Below are positions 34,939 to 45,721 of a stretch of DNA of 64,000 nt, piece after piece. The position numbers were made by a program, and so were the translations under genes. Position 1 is the first letter of the stretch. Each line of letters begins with the position of its first letter. This DNA is from Takashimella koratensis (taxonomy: Eukaryota; Basidiomycota; Tremellomycetes; Trichosporonales; Tetragoniomycetaceae), in contig BCKT01000001.1 in the NCBI GenBank assembly GCA_003116875.1, positions 139,763 to 203,762 on the forward strand, given 5' to 3'. The notes under the pieces were generated by a model. That model made no database searches and was not told the DNA's origin. It saw only the letters and a program-made list of their open reading frames with translations.

Positions 34939-35619
34939 ATGAACTCGACCTCTCACCCAAGCTCCCTCCACTCCTACCTGAGGAACAGACTCCGAGAATT
35001 GCCCGCCGACACCCTAGCCCGACGTGCAGCCCAGAGGGATCCGCTGTGGTCTCCCGACAATCTGTTCCCCATTTACGCTCCGTCCGACGGAAACCAGCGA
35101 TTCTACCGAGTTTTCTCGATGGATGTGACGACAGCGGCAACTGGTCGTACTGAGAGTAGAGTCGGCGTGATCACCCACACGATCTCCAAAACTTCTCTTC
35201 ACCCGAAACTCTTCACAGTCCCCGGCACCTTGTCTTTTCCATTCCCGACCACTCCGGATGAAGTCAGCATCACCATTGACCACCGCACGCGGGGCTTCCG
35301 CCACTTCACCTGCCAGCTCACAACAATTCACGATGAGGTGTTTGCCATACGACAGCACCATGCTGGAACTTCAGCGGCATGCAATACCTTTCACCTCGTT
35401 ACCGGTGTCGGAAGTGACGACCTCACCCTTGTCGAGGCCGTTTTCGGTTCCCATTCTTGGGATCACGAGGTCCAGGGCGTCACCCCATCTTCAGGCGACG
35501 ACACGTTGATCGAATTTTCCGATGGGGAATCCACTTTGATCGAGATTCCCCTTGATTCCCACAAGCCCGCTGCTGTGCCCCAAATCATCACCCCGTTGTC
35601 CGTTATCCACCTTGACTAA
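34939..35619 (+). CDS. Cluster protein C2
   Basis: 226 residues from MNSTSHPSSLHSYLRNRLRE. An upstream in-frame ATG at 34858 exists, but it lies too close to the TATA element, so 34939 is preferred. The N-terminal 60 residues form an amphipathic, Arg-rich region (LRELPADTLARRAAQRD). The core RFYRVFSMDVTTA to FHLVTGVGSDDLTLVEAVF is shared with C1. A Ser/Asp/Glu-rich insertion (SSGDDTLIEFSDGESTLIE) precedes the conserved C-terminus PLSVIHLD. The RHFTCQLTTIHDEVFAI segment also resembles YRTFYGPLTMIDETVLSF of protein D. Unrecognised family. Confidence 0.7.
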   Translation: MNSTSHPSSLHSYLRNRLRELPADTLARRAAQRDPLWSPDNLFPIYAPSDGNQRFYRVFSMDVTTAATGRTESRVGVITHTISKTSLHPKLFTVPGTLSFPFPTTPDEVSITIDHRTRGFRHFTCQLTTIHDEVFAIRQHHAGTSAACNTFHLVTGVGSDDLTLVEAVFGSHSWDHEVQGVTPSSGDDTLIEFSDGESTLIEIPLDSHKPAAVPQIITPLSVIHLD

Positions 35620-36332
35620 TTGCTCCGCCCCTATGATAATTGATGCATCCCAGGCTCCACTCATGCATCTCTCGATTTTGGTATGACTTACCAGATTTGC
35701 CGCACCAGCCCCCAAAACCTCGTACTGATCAACGAGTCTTCACCATACCCTCGCTTCAGAAATTCATGACGAGACAATTTACAGCTGGGAATATATCTGC
35801 ATTGCAGGAGATGTGCGTCCATCTGTACCACAGACGGTAAAGCAATGGAAAGTCAAAGATCAGAGGATCAGTACTTGGGATCATTCATTCGGGCGGGGGT
35901 CTTGGAGAATGCTGTATTAAACGGCGACAAGGATTGCGGTCAGTTGATGTATTCAACTGCGGCGTTTCTCCCATAGTCCGCTGCCTCTCCCACAAGTTCA
36001 GTGCACAGAAATAGTGAAATACATCCTTTATCACTTGAACCCTTTGAGTCCATACCATGGGGACTAAGGAAGGTCCGCCCACACACCCGCGGTGATTTTC
36101 TCATGGGCGGAGAACACGTCTCATATTTCCCACGTTAACCCACCCCATGTCTCCCACCTTGCGCTTTTCCTTTGTACCATCCTTTGACACAGGCTGCCGG
36201 GGAATTGTAGAACCTCCCAGAGGTGAGAAAGTAAGCTGTAGCATGGAAATAATACTAAGCGGTCAGAGGCAAGTGAGCGACCCCCAGACACCTTGATCCT
36301 CGATTTTCTCCTTACGCACTTCTCTTTCAAGC
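35620..36332. other. C2-A1 intergenic region
   Basis: 713 bases with no supported gene on either strand. A weak AT-rich element (GAAATAATAC) lies about 80 bases before A1. Confidence 0.45.
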
Positions 36333-36923
36333 ATGTCGGAAGTCACCAGAGACGAGACTACCGGGTCTCGCAGTGTTGACCTCCCCTTCCTTCAGAGAGA
36401 GCTCTGGGGTGTCCTGGGAGAGGAAGAACTTTTGAGTCTCCTGAGAACCCAGAAGGTCATCAAAGAGGAAGAAACGCTCCTCAGTATCTTCAAGACCCCT
36501 ATCCAAGGAGATGACACGGTCTACGTCTGCACCATTGACAAATCAGTCAGTCCCCCCACTATCAACGGGCACGCTCTCGCAGCAACACTCACTTATGGTC
36601 GCCAAGGGCCGTGTGGCATACGCGAAGGGATCTTTATCTTCAATGGTACAACCTTTACACTTGATCTGCTATCAAAACAAGGCGAATACGTCAACAAGAC
36701 GGCTTCTAAAGCGATCGGTAGCTCGGCACAGGATACTGAGGTCCCCATTGACTACAGATACAGTAAGGGGGAACTGGGGGTGCCGAGCGCTGTTGCAATT
36801 CCGTTTAAAGTGACCAAGCATGAAGCTGGGGGGTCCCTCCGTGGCCCGGGAATAGGAGGTCCAGTTACTGTCCCAGTCGTTGATAAAGGTGATGCCGAAG
36901 CCGAGGGATTTGAGTGGGTCTGA
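36333..36923 (+). CDS. Cluster protein A1
   Basis: 196 residues, MSEVTRDETTGSRSVDLPFL. The N-terminus ELWGVLGEEELLSLLRTQ is shared with A2 (HLWGVCGGTELATRLRDSG). The next conserved blocks are VYVCTIDKS / VYLLTVEQT, the GIREGIFIFNGTTFTLDLLS region, and AVAIPFKV / EAIPFDV near the end. The C-terminus is a Gly/Pro-rich tail ending GDAEAEGFEWV. No signal peptide or membrane helix. The frame is intact, unlike A2. Unrecognised family. Confidence 0.68.
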   Translation: MSEVTRDETTGSRSVDLPFLQRELWGVLGEEELLSLLRTQKVIKEEETLLSIFKTPIQGDDTVYVCTIDKSVSPPTINGHALAATLTYGRQGPCGIREGIFIFNGTTFTLDLLSKQGEYVNKTASKAIGSSAQDTEVPIDYRYSKGELGVPSAVAIPFKVTKHEAGGSLRGPGIGGPVTVPVVDKGDAEAEGFEWV

Positions 36924-37522
36924 ATGAGGAAGGGATGGTAGCAGATGCAGGGTTAACGTATTCGACGTGGGTCGAGAGAAAGAGCTGTCAATAACACTCT
37001 GCATGCAGACCTTCCGCATGCTATCAAGTGTCTCTACAGATAGTCCAGCTTGCCCCCTGACACTTCTCATCCTCCGCCCAAAGAGTCGCGAGGAGCCGAT
37101 TGATCGTCCTCCTTTTTCCGACATCGACAGACTGCTCTGCCCACGGTTTGCTTTTCTGCTAAGGAGCCAAGCAGCCATCATCATCCTTTGCCCCGCCTCG
37201 ACACCCTCAGCTTACATCATTATGGCGGACATCAACGTCGCTGGAAAACTACCGCCGAGGCAGGTCGCGCCACAATCGATCCTTTATCTGTCGACTGGAT
37301 CTCGACCACAAACGACGTGCTCTTGCGCAAGTAGCACCATATCACGGCGATGAAAAGAGGGGCAGGCCGATTTGAAAATACTGTTGGTAGGCAGTGGAGC
37401 TCGTCAAGGTATAAAATCCCCCATCCCCACAACTTTTTTTTTAACTTTACAACAACCGCCCTACTCAACCATCCGATACTCTACTTACCACTGACGTCTT
37501 GCCTTTTCGATCGAAGCCCGAC
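36924..37522. other. A1-A2 intergenic region
   Basis: 600 bases. It contains TATAAAA at 37410-37416 and a T10 run near 37432-37441 upstream of A2. No gene seen. Confidence 0.45.
37410..37416 (+). promoter_or_regulatory. TATA box of A2
   Basis: TATAAAA 107-113 bases before the A2 ATG. Confidence 0.5.
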
Positions 37523-38120
37523 ATGTCCGCTCCGTCACAGAACCAGACCAACCGTTCTTGCATCATCGACCTTCCGCTCAAGAAGAGACACCTCTGGGGT
37601 GTGTGCGGTGGCACTGAGCTGGCAACTCGCCTGCGAGACTCTGGCATCGACTTGAAGGGAGAGATCCACAGGGATCTTTACAGCTGTTGACGCTACCGTC
37701 GATGCGATCGAAAGGAAGCGGGTCTACCTGTTAACCGTCGAACAAACAAACGACCCGAACTCGCCCGGAGCTTTGAAGCTTGCCGGAAGCTCGGACGACC
37801 CCGGTCGATTCAAACTCCACGGCTACGTTTTCGAAGGAACATTTGAGCCTGACCCCGAAGAGTCGAATCAGATGCGCACGGCACAGTTTCGATCCAAAGG
37901 CGAACCAATCACGGCACAGTTTCGATCCAATGGCGAACCAATCACTCTCGACGTCTTGTCATTCTCAGACGAGTCCGTTGTCAAGTACTTCTCCATATTG
38001 AGAGTGGATGCAAGCGCTCCACGTAAGATGACCTGCACGTTTTACTACAACGACGGAGTTTCGCGCCATCGGGCCGGCTCTGAGGCCATTCCGTTCGATG
38101 TGTCTGAGTACTCACTCTGA
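37523..38120 (+). pseudogene. Cluster gene A2, frameshifted paralog of A1
   Basis: The first frame starts MSAPSQNQTNRSCIIDLPL and stops at 37690 after 55 residues. Homology to A1 resumes in the neighbouring frame from about 37665-37680 (STGIFTAVDATVDAIERKRV) and runs to the stop at 38120 (IPFDVSEYSL). No credible GT...AG intron reconciles the frames at this point, so a small indel is the simplest reading; a sequencing error cannot be excluded. The second part contains a 33-base tandem duplication. Function unknown. Confidence 0.6.
37878..37943 (+). repeat. 33-base tandem duplication inside A2
   Basis: Two adjacent 33-base units (37878-37910 and 37911-37943) that differ at one base (AAAGG versus AATGG). 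They encode two copies of an 11-residue unit TAQFRS(K/N)GEPI in frame. Confidence 0.9.
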
Positions 38121-38952
38121 ACGACACGTCTCCGTCCCTCCGTCTCGAAAGCTGTCCATCCGACCACCGCGTTCATCTCCCAGAGGAGTTTCCTGATGAG
38201 GGTGGAAGGAAGAAGAGAAAATCCATGAGCAGAAGTTTGAGATGAAGGATTTGGTGAATGCAATCAATTTGCCCCGGTTGTGATGCTTGCTGCGACCAAC
38301 AGTAGCGGTCTCTCTTGATGGCCTCACCGCCGCTAAGACAGAGAAACCTCGTTCACCAGAGCGACTCCTCCCCCTCCATCCCTGGATAATGCTCTCATTA
38401 ATTGAGTTCCATTCTGGCTGGTCAGCAGCCCACCTTACGTCTCTTTCATTCAACGCCCATGCTCTCGTTACGTCCCTTGAGCCGCCCAATACGTCAGGAG
38501 CCTCTTTCGAGTTGATGTGGATTCACTTAGCAGAGCTTTCCCTCCCTCACTTGCTCGAAGTTCGCCTAGATTCACCCCACACCGGGTAATATTCTTACAC
38601 AGGCCGGCGGGAGGCCAGAGCCGTGCACCAAGGCATTCCGAACAATCTTCAGATACAATACGAGAAATAGCCATACAGTGAGCTTCTGATTTAAGACCCT
38701 CTCAGCTCGTGCACTATACATCTTTTAGCTTTCATATTATTGTATGACCTTGAACTGAGTGATCTACAGACACAGCTCGGTGGCAAGGTCTCTCGATGAC
38801 TACAGCATCGCCCGTGCAAGCACCCCACCATTTCATGTGGAGCGCCGCCTTCTCCGAGAAGGCTGACGCAAGCTCCGAATATCAGCTGGCCAAAAAGTCG
38901 AGTGTTTCTCAACAACTTTGCCACCACCTCTTCACCTATCCCAGTCGACACC
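38121..38952. other. A2-D intergenic region
   Basis: 830 bases. Short frames on both strands (for example 38287-38589 plus) match none of the cluster families. Nothing is called. Confidence 0.45.
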
Positions 38953-39372
38953 ATGTCTCGATCCCACCAGTACCTCGTGCGCATTTTCGATATCTCACAC
39001 TACCGCCGACTCCAGGCTCATCTCGACGAGACGATATCCCTGGACACCGGAAATCATTCCGAGTCTGAGACCGGCCCACCCTCCGTCAAGTTCCTGGCCA
39101 CTTGTACAACCTCACTCGGAGAGAACAGCGAGATGCTGGCGTTCACATCGAATCACTCGGAGAGTTTGATTCGCGGGTCGATCGATTTCATCAGCAGCTC
39201 CGAGGACCAACAGAAGACGGCGAAGAGGGGCGGGGAAACATCTTGCAAAGTGCGCATCGGGTATCGAACTTTTTACGGCCCGCTCACCATGATCGATGAG
39301 ACCGTGCTCTCGTTCCAGCGAGGTTGGAATGGAAAGCACTTTCCCCTGTGGACGGAGGTAGCTACTGAATGA
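38953..39372 (+). CDS. Cluster protein D
   Basis: 139 residues from MSRSHQYLVRIFDISHYRRL. The start at 38953 has a good context (CACCATGTC); an upstream in-frame ATG at 38902 is possible. The N-terminal pattern LVRIFDISHYRRLQAHLDETI resembles those of A and E. The segment YRTFYGPLTMIDETVLSFQR resembles FRHFTCQLTTIHDEVFAIRQ of C2. It ends 120 bases before POL1. Unrecognised family; the links to A, C and E are pattern-level only. Confidence 0.6.
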   Translation: MSRSHQYLVRIFDISHYRRLQAHLDETISLDTGNHSESETGPPSVKFLATCTTSLGENSEMLAFTSNHSESLIRGSIDFISSSEDQQKTAKRGGETSCKVRIGYRTFYGPLTMIDETVLSFQRGWNGKHFPLWTEVATE

Positions 39373-39424
39373 TGCAGTTACTTTATCGCGTCCCTGAATC
39401 TTCCATTTTACTAATTTCCGCAAA

Positions 39425-39430
39425 ACGCGT
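39425..39430. promoter_or_regulatory. ACGCGT (MluI cell-cycle box) upstream of POL1
   Basis: AAAACGCGTCGACGCGG lies 63-68 bases before the POL1 ATG. It has an ACGCGT core and a second CGACGCGG, as expected for MBF-regulated G1/S genes. Confidence 0.5.
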
Positions 39431-39492
39431 CGACGCGGTGTTATTGATTTTCGTGCCATTTGATTTTTGGGTCTTCATCATCTACAAGCACC

Positions 39493-42400
39493 ATGCCAGC
39501 CAGAGCAGCTCCGGCCAAGGTCGACCGGCTCGCAGCGCTACGAGAGGCTCGATCCAAGGGTGGCCGCTCTAGCCAGTGGAAGGTGGGTCACAGTTATGAC
39601 ACCGCTAACATACAGCCGCAAGAGTCCGAGCTTTACGACGAGGTGACAGATGACCAGTACCGATCGATCGTCGGTGACCGACTCGACAAGGATGATTTCA
39701 TTGAAGACGACGATGGGAGCGGTTATGTGGATCACGGGATGGATGATTGGGATGGAGCCGAAGCCGAGGAGGAGAGTGAGGACGAGGATGATTTCGAGGG
39801 CGAGGACGAGGAGTTGAGAAAAGGTGAGTCAGCAAATGGGTATAGCTAATGTCCAGCACGCAAGCTCAAGCAGTCCAAGGCGCGGGCAAAGCAAGCTGCG
39901 TCCAAGGCAAAGCCCAAGGCAAGCTTCTCCGACTACTCGCGTCCCGCTCAATCGTCATCAACCTACCGCCCGGCTCCGTCCGCTGCCAACGAGGACGACT
40001 TTATGGCGTCGCTGCTCTCTTCCGTCACGTCTACAAATAAGCGTCGATCGTCTCCCGACTTTCCCAGTTCTGACCCGGTCGCCCCGAGCTCGGACAGCAG
40101 TTTCTTTGGCGCGAGGAAGCGGTATGGCGAGAGCGACGACGAGGAGACGTGGGACGCGAAGCGAGGAGTCATGGGGAAGAAGCCCCGTGTCTCGGATGTC
40201 ACAGAGGTGCCCGACCAGATCTTTGACGTTGAGAAGGACGAGCCCGTGGTCAAGGCCGAACCAGTGGACGATGACGACGAGGTAGCTGTGAAACGGACGG
40301 TCGCGGCGCCGAGGAATACGGCGCGTCGCAATGTTGTCAACACCACTTCGGTCAAGCACGTCGTCAAGCCCGAGCCCGAGCCAGAGGTCGAAGTCAAGCC
40401 CAAGGTCTCGGACAAGACTCACTGGTCGGCGGTGCAGGAAAATTTGGTTCCGGAGAAGGACGATGCACCTCGACCCAACCAAGGCGCTGTCAAGGCCGAG
40501 AACATGCTCGAATCCGACGGCACGCTCAAGCTCTTCTGGCTCGACCACTACGAGCAAGACGGGGTGATCTACCTATTCGGCAAATCGCTCGACCGCCAGA
40601 CTGGCAAGTACGTCAGTACCTGTCTCACGATCAACGGGATTCAGCGTAACCTCTTTGTCAAGCCGAGGCCAAAACGATACGCGGGCGGACACGAGACCGA
40701 CGTCGAAGTCGATCGGACCGACGTGTATCAAGAGTTTGACAAGATCCGATCTCGCGCTGGCGTCGAGAGTTGGCGAGCGAAATTTGTCAAGCGCAAGTAC
40801 GCGTTCGAGGACCGAGCGGTGGAGAAGGGAGAGTCGGAGTGGCTCAAGGTGGTGTATGGGTTTGACCAGCCAGAGATCTCGGAGACGTCGGGAGCGACAT
40901 TCAGTCATGTGTTTGGAGCCAAGTCCAGCCCTTTTGAATTGCTCGTGTTGAAGCGAAAGATCATGGGTCCGTGTTGGTTGGAAGTCAAGGAGGCGGTGGC
41001 GAGTACGAAAGCTGTAAGTCTGACACTCAAGGCCACGATTGACACCTGGTAGGTCTCCTGGTGCAAAGCCGAGTTTACTGTGAACGACCCGAAGAATGTC
41101 AACCCGTTCTCTGAGACCGACACGTCGGCGCCGAAAGACACGCCTCCCCTTACCATCACCAGTATCGCGCTCCGAACGATTGTCAACCACCGCGAGAACA
41201 AGACTGAGATCCTCTGCGCCACGACCAGGACCTGGGAAGGATGTAAGTGGTCTCAAAGAACACTCTGACACCAGGCAACATTGAGGACCCAACGCCGCCC
41301 GACCGCCTGGCCAGCTCGCAGACGACCATTCTCCGTCCGATTGAAAAGTTCCCACCTGGCCTCGAGGCACGGGGCAAGACGGACCGATCACCATTCCAAA
41401 CGGTCAAGGCGGAACGAGCTCTGCTCAACTCCCTTCTCGCCACGATTCAGCGACACGATCCCGATGTCATTGTCGGTCACAACTTCTTGGGCAACTCGTT
41501 TGAAGCCCTGCTGTACCGCCTGAAAGAGCTCAAGGCCGATCACTGGTCTCGGATCGGTCGATTCAGGCGGAAAGTCTTCAACATCTCCAAAGCAGGTAGC
41601 AACGTTCGATTGCTCGCTGGTCGATTGGTCGCGGATCTGTCGAGTGATTCGGCAAAGGGCATGATCGCATCGACGACTTGGTCTTTGACTGAGATGTGCT
41701 CGACCCACCTCAAAGTCCAGCGAGAGGATGTGGATCCAGAGGATACGCATACTTACTTTGATCATACGCTGTCGAATCCCGACAAGTTGGTCAAGTATAT
41801 CCGACTCTGCGAGGTCGACGCGTTCTTCCAAATGGCGATTGCATCGAGAGTTCAGATCCTCCCGCTCACCAAGCAGCTCACCAATCTCGCGGGAAACTCT
41901 TGGTAAGTGACTCTCTGAACCCGCTGACCGCAGGAACCTCACGCTCAACGGTGGTCGCGCCGTACGAAACGAGTTTATCCTGCTGCACGAGTTCCACCGA
42001 CTCAAGTACGTTTGCCCCGACAAGACATTCAGCAAGCCCAAAGCCAAAGTGATCAATGACGACGGGGAGGAAGAAGACGCGCCGCTCACCGCCAAGCGAG
42101 GGAAAGCCAAATACGCCGGTGGTCTCGTCTTTGAACCCAAGCGTGGGCTTTGGGACACGTATATTATGGTCATGGACTTCAACTCGCTTTACCCGAGTAT
42201 CATCCAAGAGTACAACATTGATTTCACGACTGTCGAGCGAGAGGGTGACGAAGAGGACGATGGGGAAGAGGACAAGATTCCCGATGTTCCCGAGGGCGAT
42301 GTCGCGCAAGGTGTCCTTCCGAGGATCATTGCTACCCTCGTTAGCCGCCGTCGTCAGGTCAAGGGTCTGATGAAGGACCGCAAGGCCACACCGACACAAC

Positions 42401-44091
42401 TACAGCAATGGGACATCAAGCAGCTTGCGCTCAAGCTCACCGCCAACTCGATGTACGGATGTCTCGGTTTCGCCGGTTCGAGGTTTTCCTCTCGTCCTCT
42501 CGCCGCTCTTACCACGTTCAAGGGTCGAGAGATCCTCACGCACACTCGTGAACTTGCCGAATCGCTTGGTCTCGACGTGGTCTACGGTGATACCGATTCG
42601 GTCTTTGTGAATTCCAACGTCACCGTCTACGCCGAAGCGCAAAAGATTGCCAACGACTTTAAGAAACTAGTCAACGAGCGATACAGGTTGCTCGAGATCG
42701 ACCTCGACGCGATGTTTGAGCGAGTCTTGTTGCTCAACAAGAAAAAGTACGCCGCGGTCAAGATTGACGAAGCTGGTGAGAGGTCAACCGAGGTGAAAGG
42801 TCTCGATATGAAACGTAGAGAGTTTTCAAAGATCTCAAAGGACGCTTCGGCAGCGATACTCAAGGAGATCTTGTCGGGTGAAGCGACGGAGAATGTGGTC
42901 ACCAAGATTCACGAGTACCTCACGACGCTTGGGGAGCAGGTCAAGAATGGCCAAGTGCCCATTGATGACTTTATCATTTTCAAAGTGAGCAAGATAGTTA
43001 GATGTTTTGCTGATTCTCTCAGCGACTGGGTAAAAACCCCGAGGACTATCCGGACAAGAAGAGCCAGCCGCACGTCCAGGTCGCGCTTCGGATGAAGGCG
43101 AAAGGGTCGGCTGTCCGCGCACACGACGTTATCCCGTACATCATGTGTCTCGGTGAAGACGGCAAGGCGAGTCGAACGGCGCAAGCGGACCACGCGTTCC
43201 ACCCAGACGACCTGAGACGCCAAGGATCCGAGTTGAGAATTGGTGAGTGGCGTCAAGGACGAGCTAACCCCAGACTACAATTTCTACCTCGATACGCAGA
43301 TCCTGCAACCTATCTTGCGTCTGTGCGAGTCGATCGAGGGGACTGAGCGGGCCCGGCTCGCCGGATGCCTCGGTCTTGACCCGTCTCGCTATACCTCTGC
43401 GCCCGGGGAAGCACCTGAGCGCCAGTTCTTCACTTTTGATTCGCAAGTCTCCGACACGGAGCGGTTCAAGGAGGCCGAGGCGTGTCCTATCCGCTGCCCA
43501 ATGTGCGAAGGAACCTTCCACTACAGCGGGATCGCCCCGGTCTCAGGTGACGACGAGACCAGCGGCGCGACGCTCGGACCTAACGGTGTCGCGTGCCCCG
43601 GTTGCAACGAGATTGTACACCCGGCTAGCGTGGCGATCCAGGTTGAGAACCAGGTTAGAAGTCATGTTAGCAAGTATTACCTCGGCTGGACGGTTTGTGA
43701 TGGAGAAGGATGTGGAGCGAGGACGAGAATGATGGGAGTTTATGGGAAACGGTGTCTCGGGTTTACAAGGGAAGGATGCAAGGGCACCGTCCGTCTTGAG
43801 GTGAGTTTGGTCATATAACGAGAGACGATCAACGTTGCTAATCCTTGCCAGTACCCGGATGCCAAGCTGTACAACCAGCTTCTCTACTTCCGCCACTTGT
43901 TTGACGCAGACAAGGCCATGTCCCATGTTCGTGGTTCGGCAAGACAAGATGACGTTCGAGCAATCGTTACTGCCAATGCGGCAATGTTGGCTTCGGCACT
44001 CGCAGCGGTAGACAAGTACCTCGATAGGAACGGGAGGCGGTATGTCGATATGCGCAGTTTGTTTGGGTTCATGGAGAGGATCAAGCTGTGA
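39493..44091 (+). CDS. POL1: DNA polymerase alpha catalytic subunit
   Basis: Multi-exon, about 1.4 thousand residues. The N-terminus [20 protein letters not shown] is followed by acidic and Ser-rich regulatory regions. Exonuclease-like and palm domains follow ([18 protein letters not shown]). Family-B polymerase motifs are intact: motif [17 protein letters not shown], motif [14 protein letters not shown] and motif [11 protein letters not shown] with its two catalytic Asp. The C-terminus has two Cys clusters ([12 protein letters not shown] with [30 protein letters not shown]) that bind zinc and hold the B subunit. Introns include a 33-base one at 39583-39615 and others ending in CACCAG, CGCAG, CTCAG and CCCAG. 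Pol alpha-primase starts Okazaki fragments; its partner Mcm10 is encoded in the same window. Confidence 0.96.
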
Positions 44092-44375
44092 CCGAATCGT
44101 TTCGCCTCTAAACCTTGCCGAGATAAACCATTGCCTCTTCTTGAATTAGATCCTCGTTGTAGCTGCCCCATGTCTCTTCCTGATTCTCATCTTGGCCACT
44201 TTCACCTTGTTCTTATACTCTCAGACCATATCCTTTCACCTTGTTCTCTTCGCGCCTCATTCTTCCAACTTTGCAGATACCGCATGCATGTGATCGATCG
44301 AGTCTAGGAACAAACATGACTCTCTTCCTGCCCCTTTACCATGTACAAAACCCCAACCCACGACCAACTTCACGC

Positions 44376-45721
44376 TCACTGTTGAGCTTGGGGCAAGACG
44401 GCCAACCTGCCTGCGAGCTCGACTTGCGTTCGCACCAGGTTTGACAAGTAAGAAACTGTCAATGTATCCTGGAGCCCCTCCCTGATTCCCTCGTCCTCGG
44501 TCTCACCTGCGACCGCTTCGCCGTCGACAGCCGGGACAGCGGTGGTAGTTGCCGCCCACCGGCCAACACCCTCGAGGAGGTGTCGACCCACCACGGCGTC
44601 ACCGGCTTGTGCCCCAGAGGTGACGGATTGCACGTAGGTGAGGCACGCGTCGATGAGAGAGGAGAGTTGGGTAAGAGAGGAGGAGAGCGAGGTGAGGGCC
44701 GGCAAAGACGGGGTTGGGGTGGGGTTGCCGCCCGTCACGAGGTCGACTGGGTGGATCAGTGAACCGCAACTAGGACGTGTAGAAAGTTTCTCGGGTTCAA
44801 CATTGAAAGGCTAGAATGATCAGGTACTCACGCGCGGCACGCTCCGAGTCGGCGTACTTGACAACCACGGGAACAGGGAGGAAAACACAGTTCTCAGCCT
44901 TGGTGTTGAGTCCCAAAGCAGTCGAGACCCAAGCCTTGACTCCGAGTCCCGAAGCACCGGTCGCGTCAAGGTCGGTATCGACAGTCAAGTGGACAGCAGG
45001 GAATGGGTTGGTTTCGGACGAATAGTAGTGCTGGATGAGAGCAGAGTAACCGTTGAGTGTTGGGTGAGTTGCGTACCTGCGAAATGTCAGCTGTGTACTT
45101 TTCTTGGGCCCAAACCGCCTCCTCTTCTCTTCTCTTGTATTCGCCTGCCATTCACATCGCTCAGACGCGGCTACTTTGGCCATCCAACCAACTCCTACAC
45201 CTCATCTCCCACCCTCTCTTGTAACCACCCATCAAACCCTAACGTTACTCACCATCCCACAACGCTCTCTTTTACCCCGTTCTTCGCCAACAACTCGGCG
45301 ACCGATTGCTGGAACGGCATATCGATAGCGACCTGGTCTTCTCCCTCGGTATGAGGGACGGCAAAGCAGCTTCGCACATCGACCTCGTGTCCGCTCTCAG
45401 ACCGGGATCCGAGAAGAGTCCCGATCACGCGAGGAGCAGAGACACCGGCACAGCGACGGGAGTGATCGGTGAGGATCTGGGCGACAACGGACGGGTGGAC
45501 AGTGACGAGCGTAGGCGCGCGGCTGGATGGTTGAGTTAGTCTGAGTTTGAACAGGGGTTGAGAATGTCAAGCAGAAAGGAACACGGGAGAGAGGGGGAGT
45601 AACGCGGAGTGGGAAGAATCGCGTGAGAAGAGGGCAACGTGAAGGACATGACGTACCTCTGGGAGGAGGAGGTAGGGGGGAGGTTGAGGTGGATCGCCGA
45701 AGACGTTGGGTCGAGCGACAT
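44376..45721 (-). CDS. Translation initiation factor eIF3 subunit F (MPN/JAB domain)
   Basis: Multi-exon minus-strand gene. Exon 1 (from 45721) gives MSLDPTSSAIHLNLPPTSSS. The second exon has TLVTVHPSVVAQILTDHSRR and RVIGTLLGSRSESGHEVDVR, typical of the eIF3f MPN domain, followed by CFAVPHTEGEDQVAIDM. Next come GWYATHPTLNGYSALIQHYY, AVHLTVDTDL and the helical C-terminus with LTYVQSVTSG and LSNLVRTQVELAGRL. The JAMM metal motif is not preserved, as in other eIF3f proteins. eIF3f is a core subunit of the scaffold that recruits mRNA to the 40S subunit. Introns are about 40-120 nt. Confidence 0.9.

Noticed and set aside
40573..42399. Several 170-270 codon minus-strand frames inside POL1
   Set aside because: GC-rich coding DNA leaves antisense frames open; the plus strand carries full polymerase motifs.
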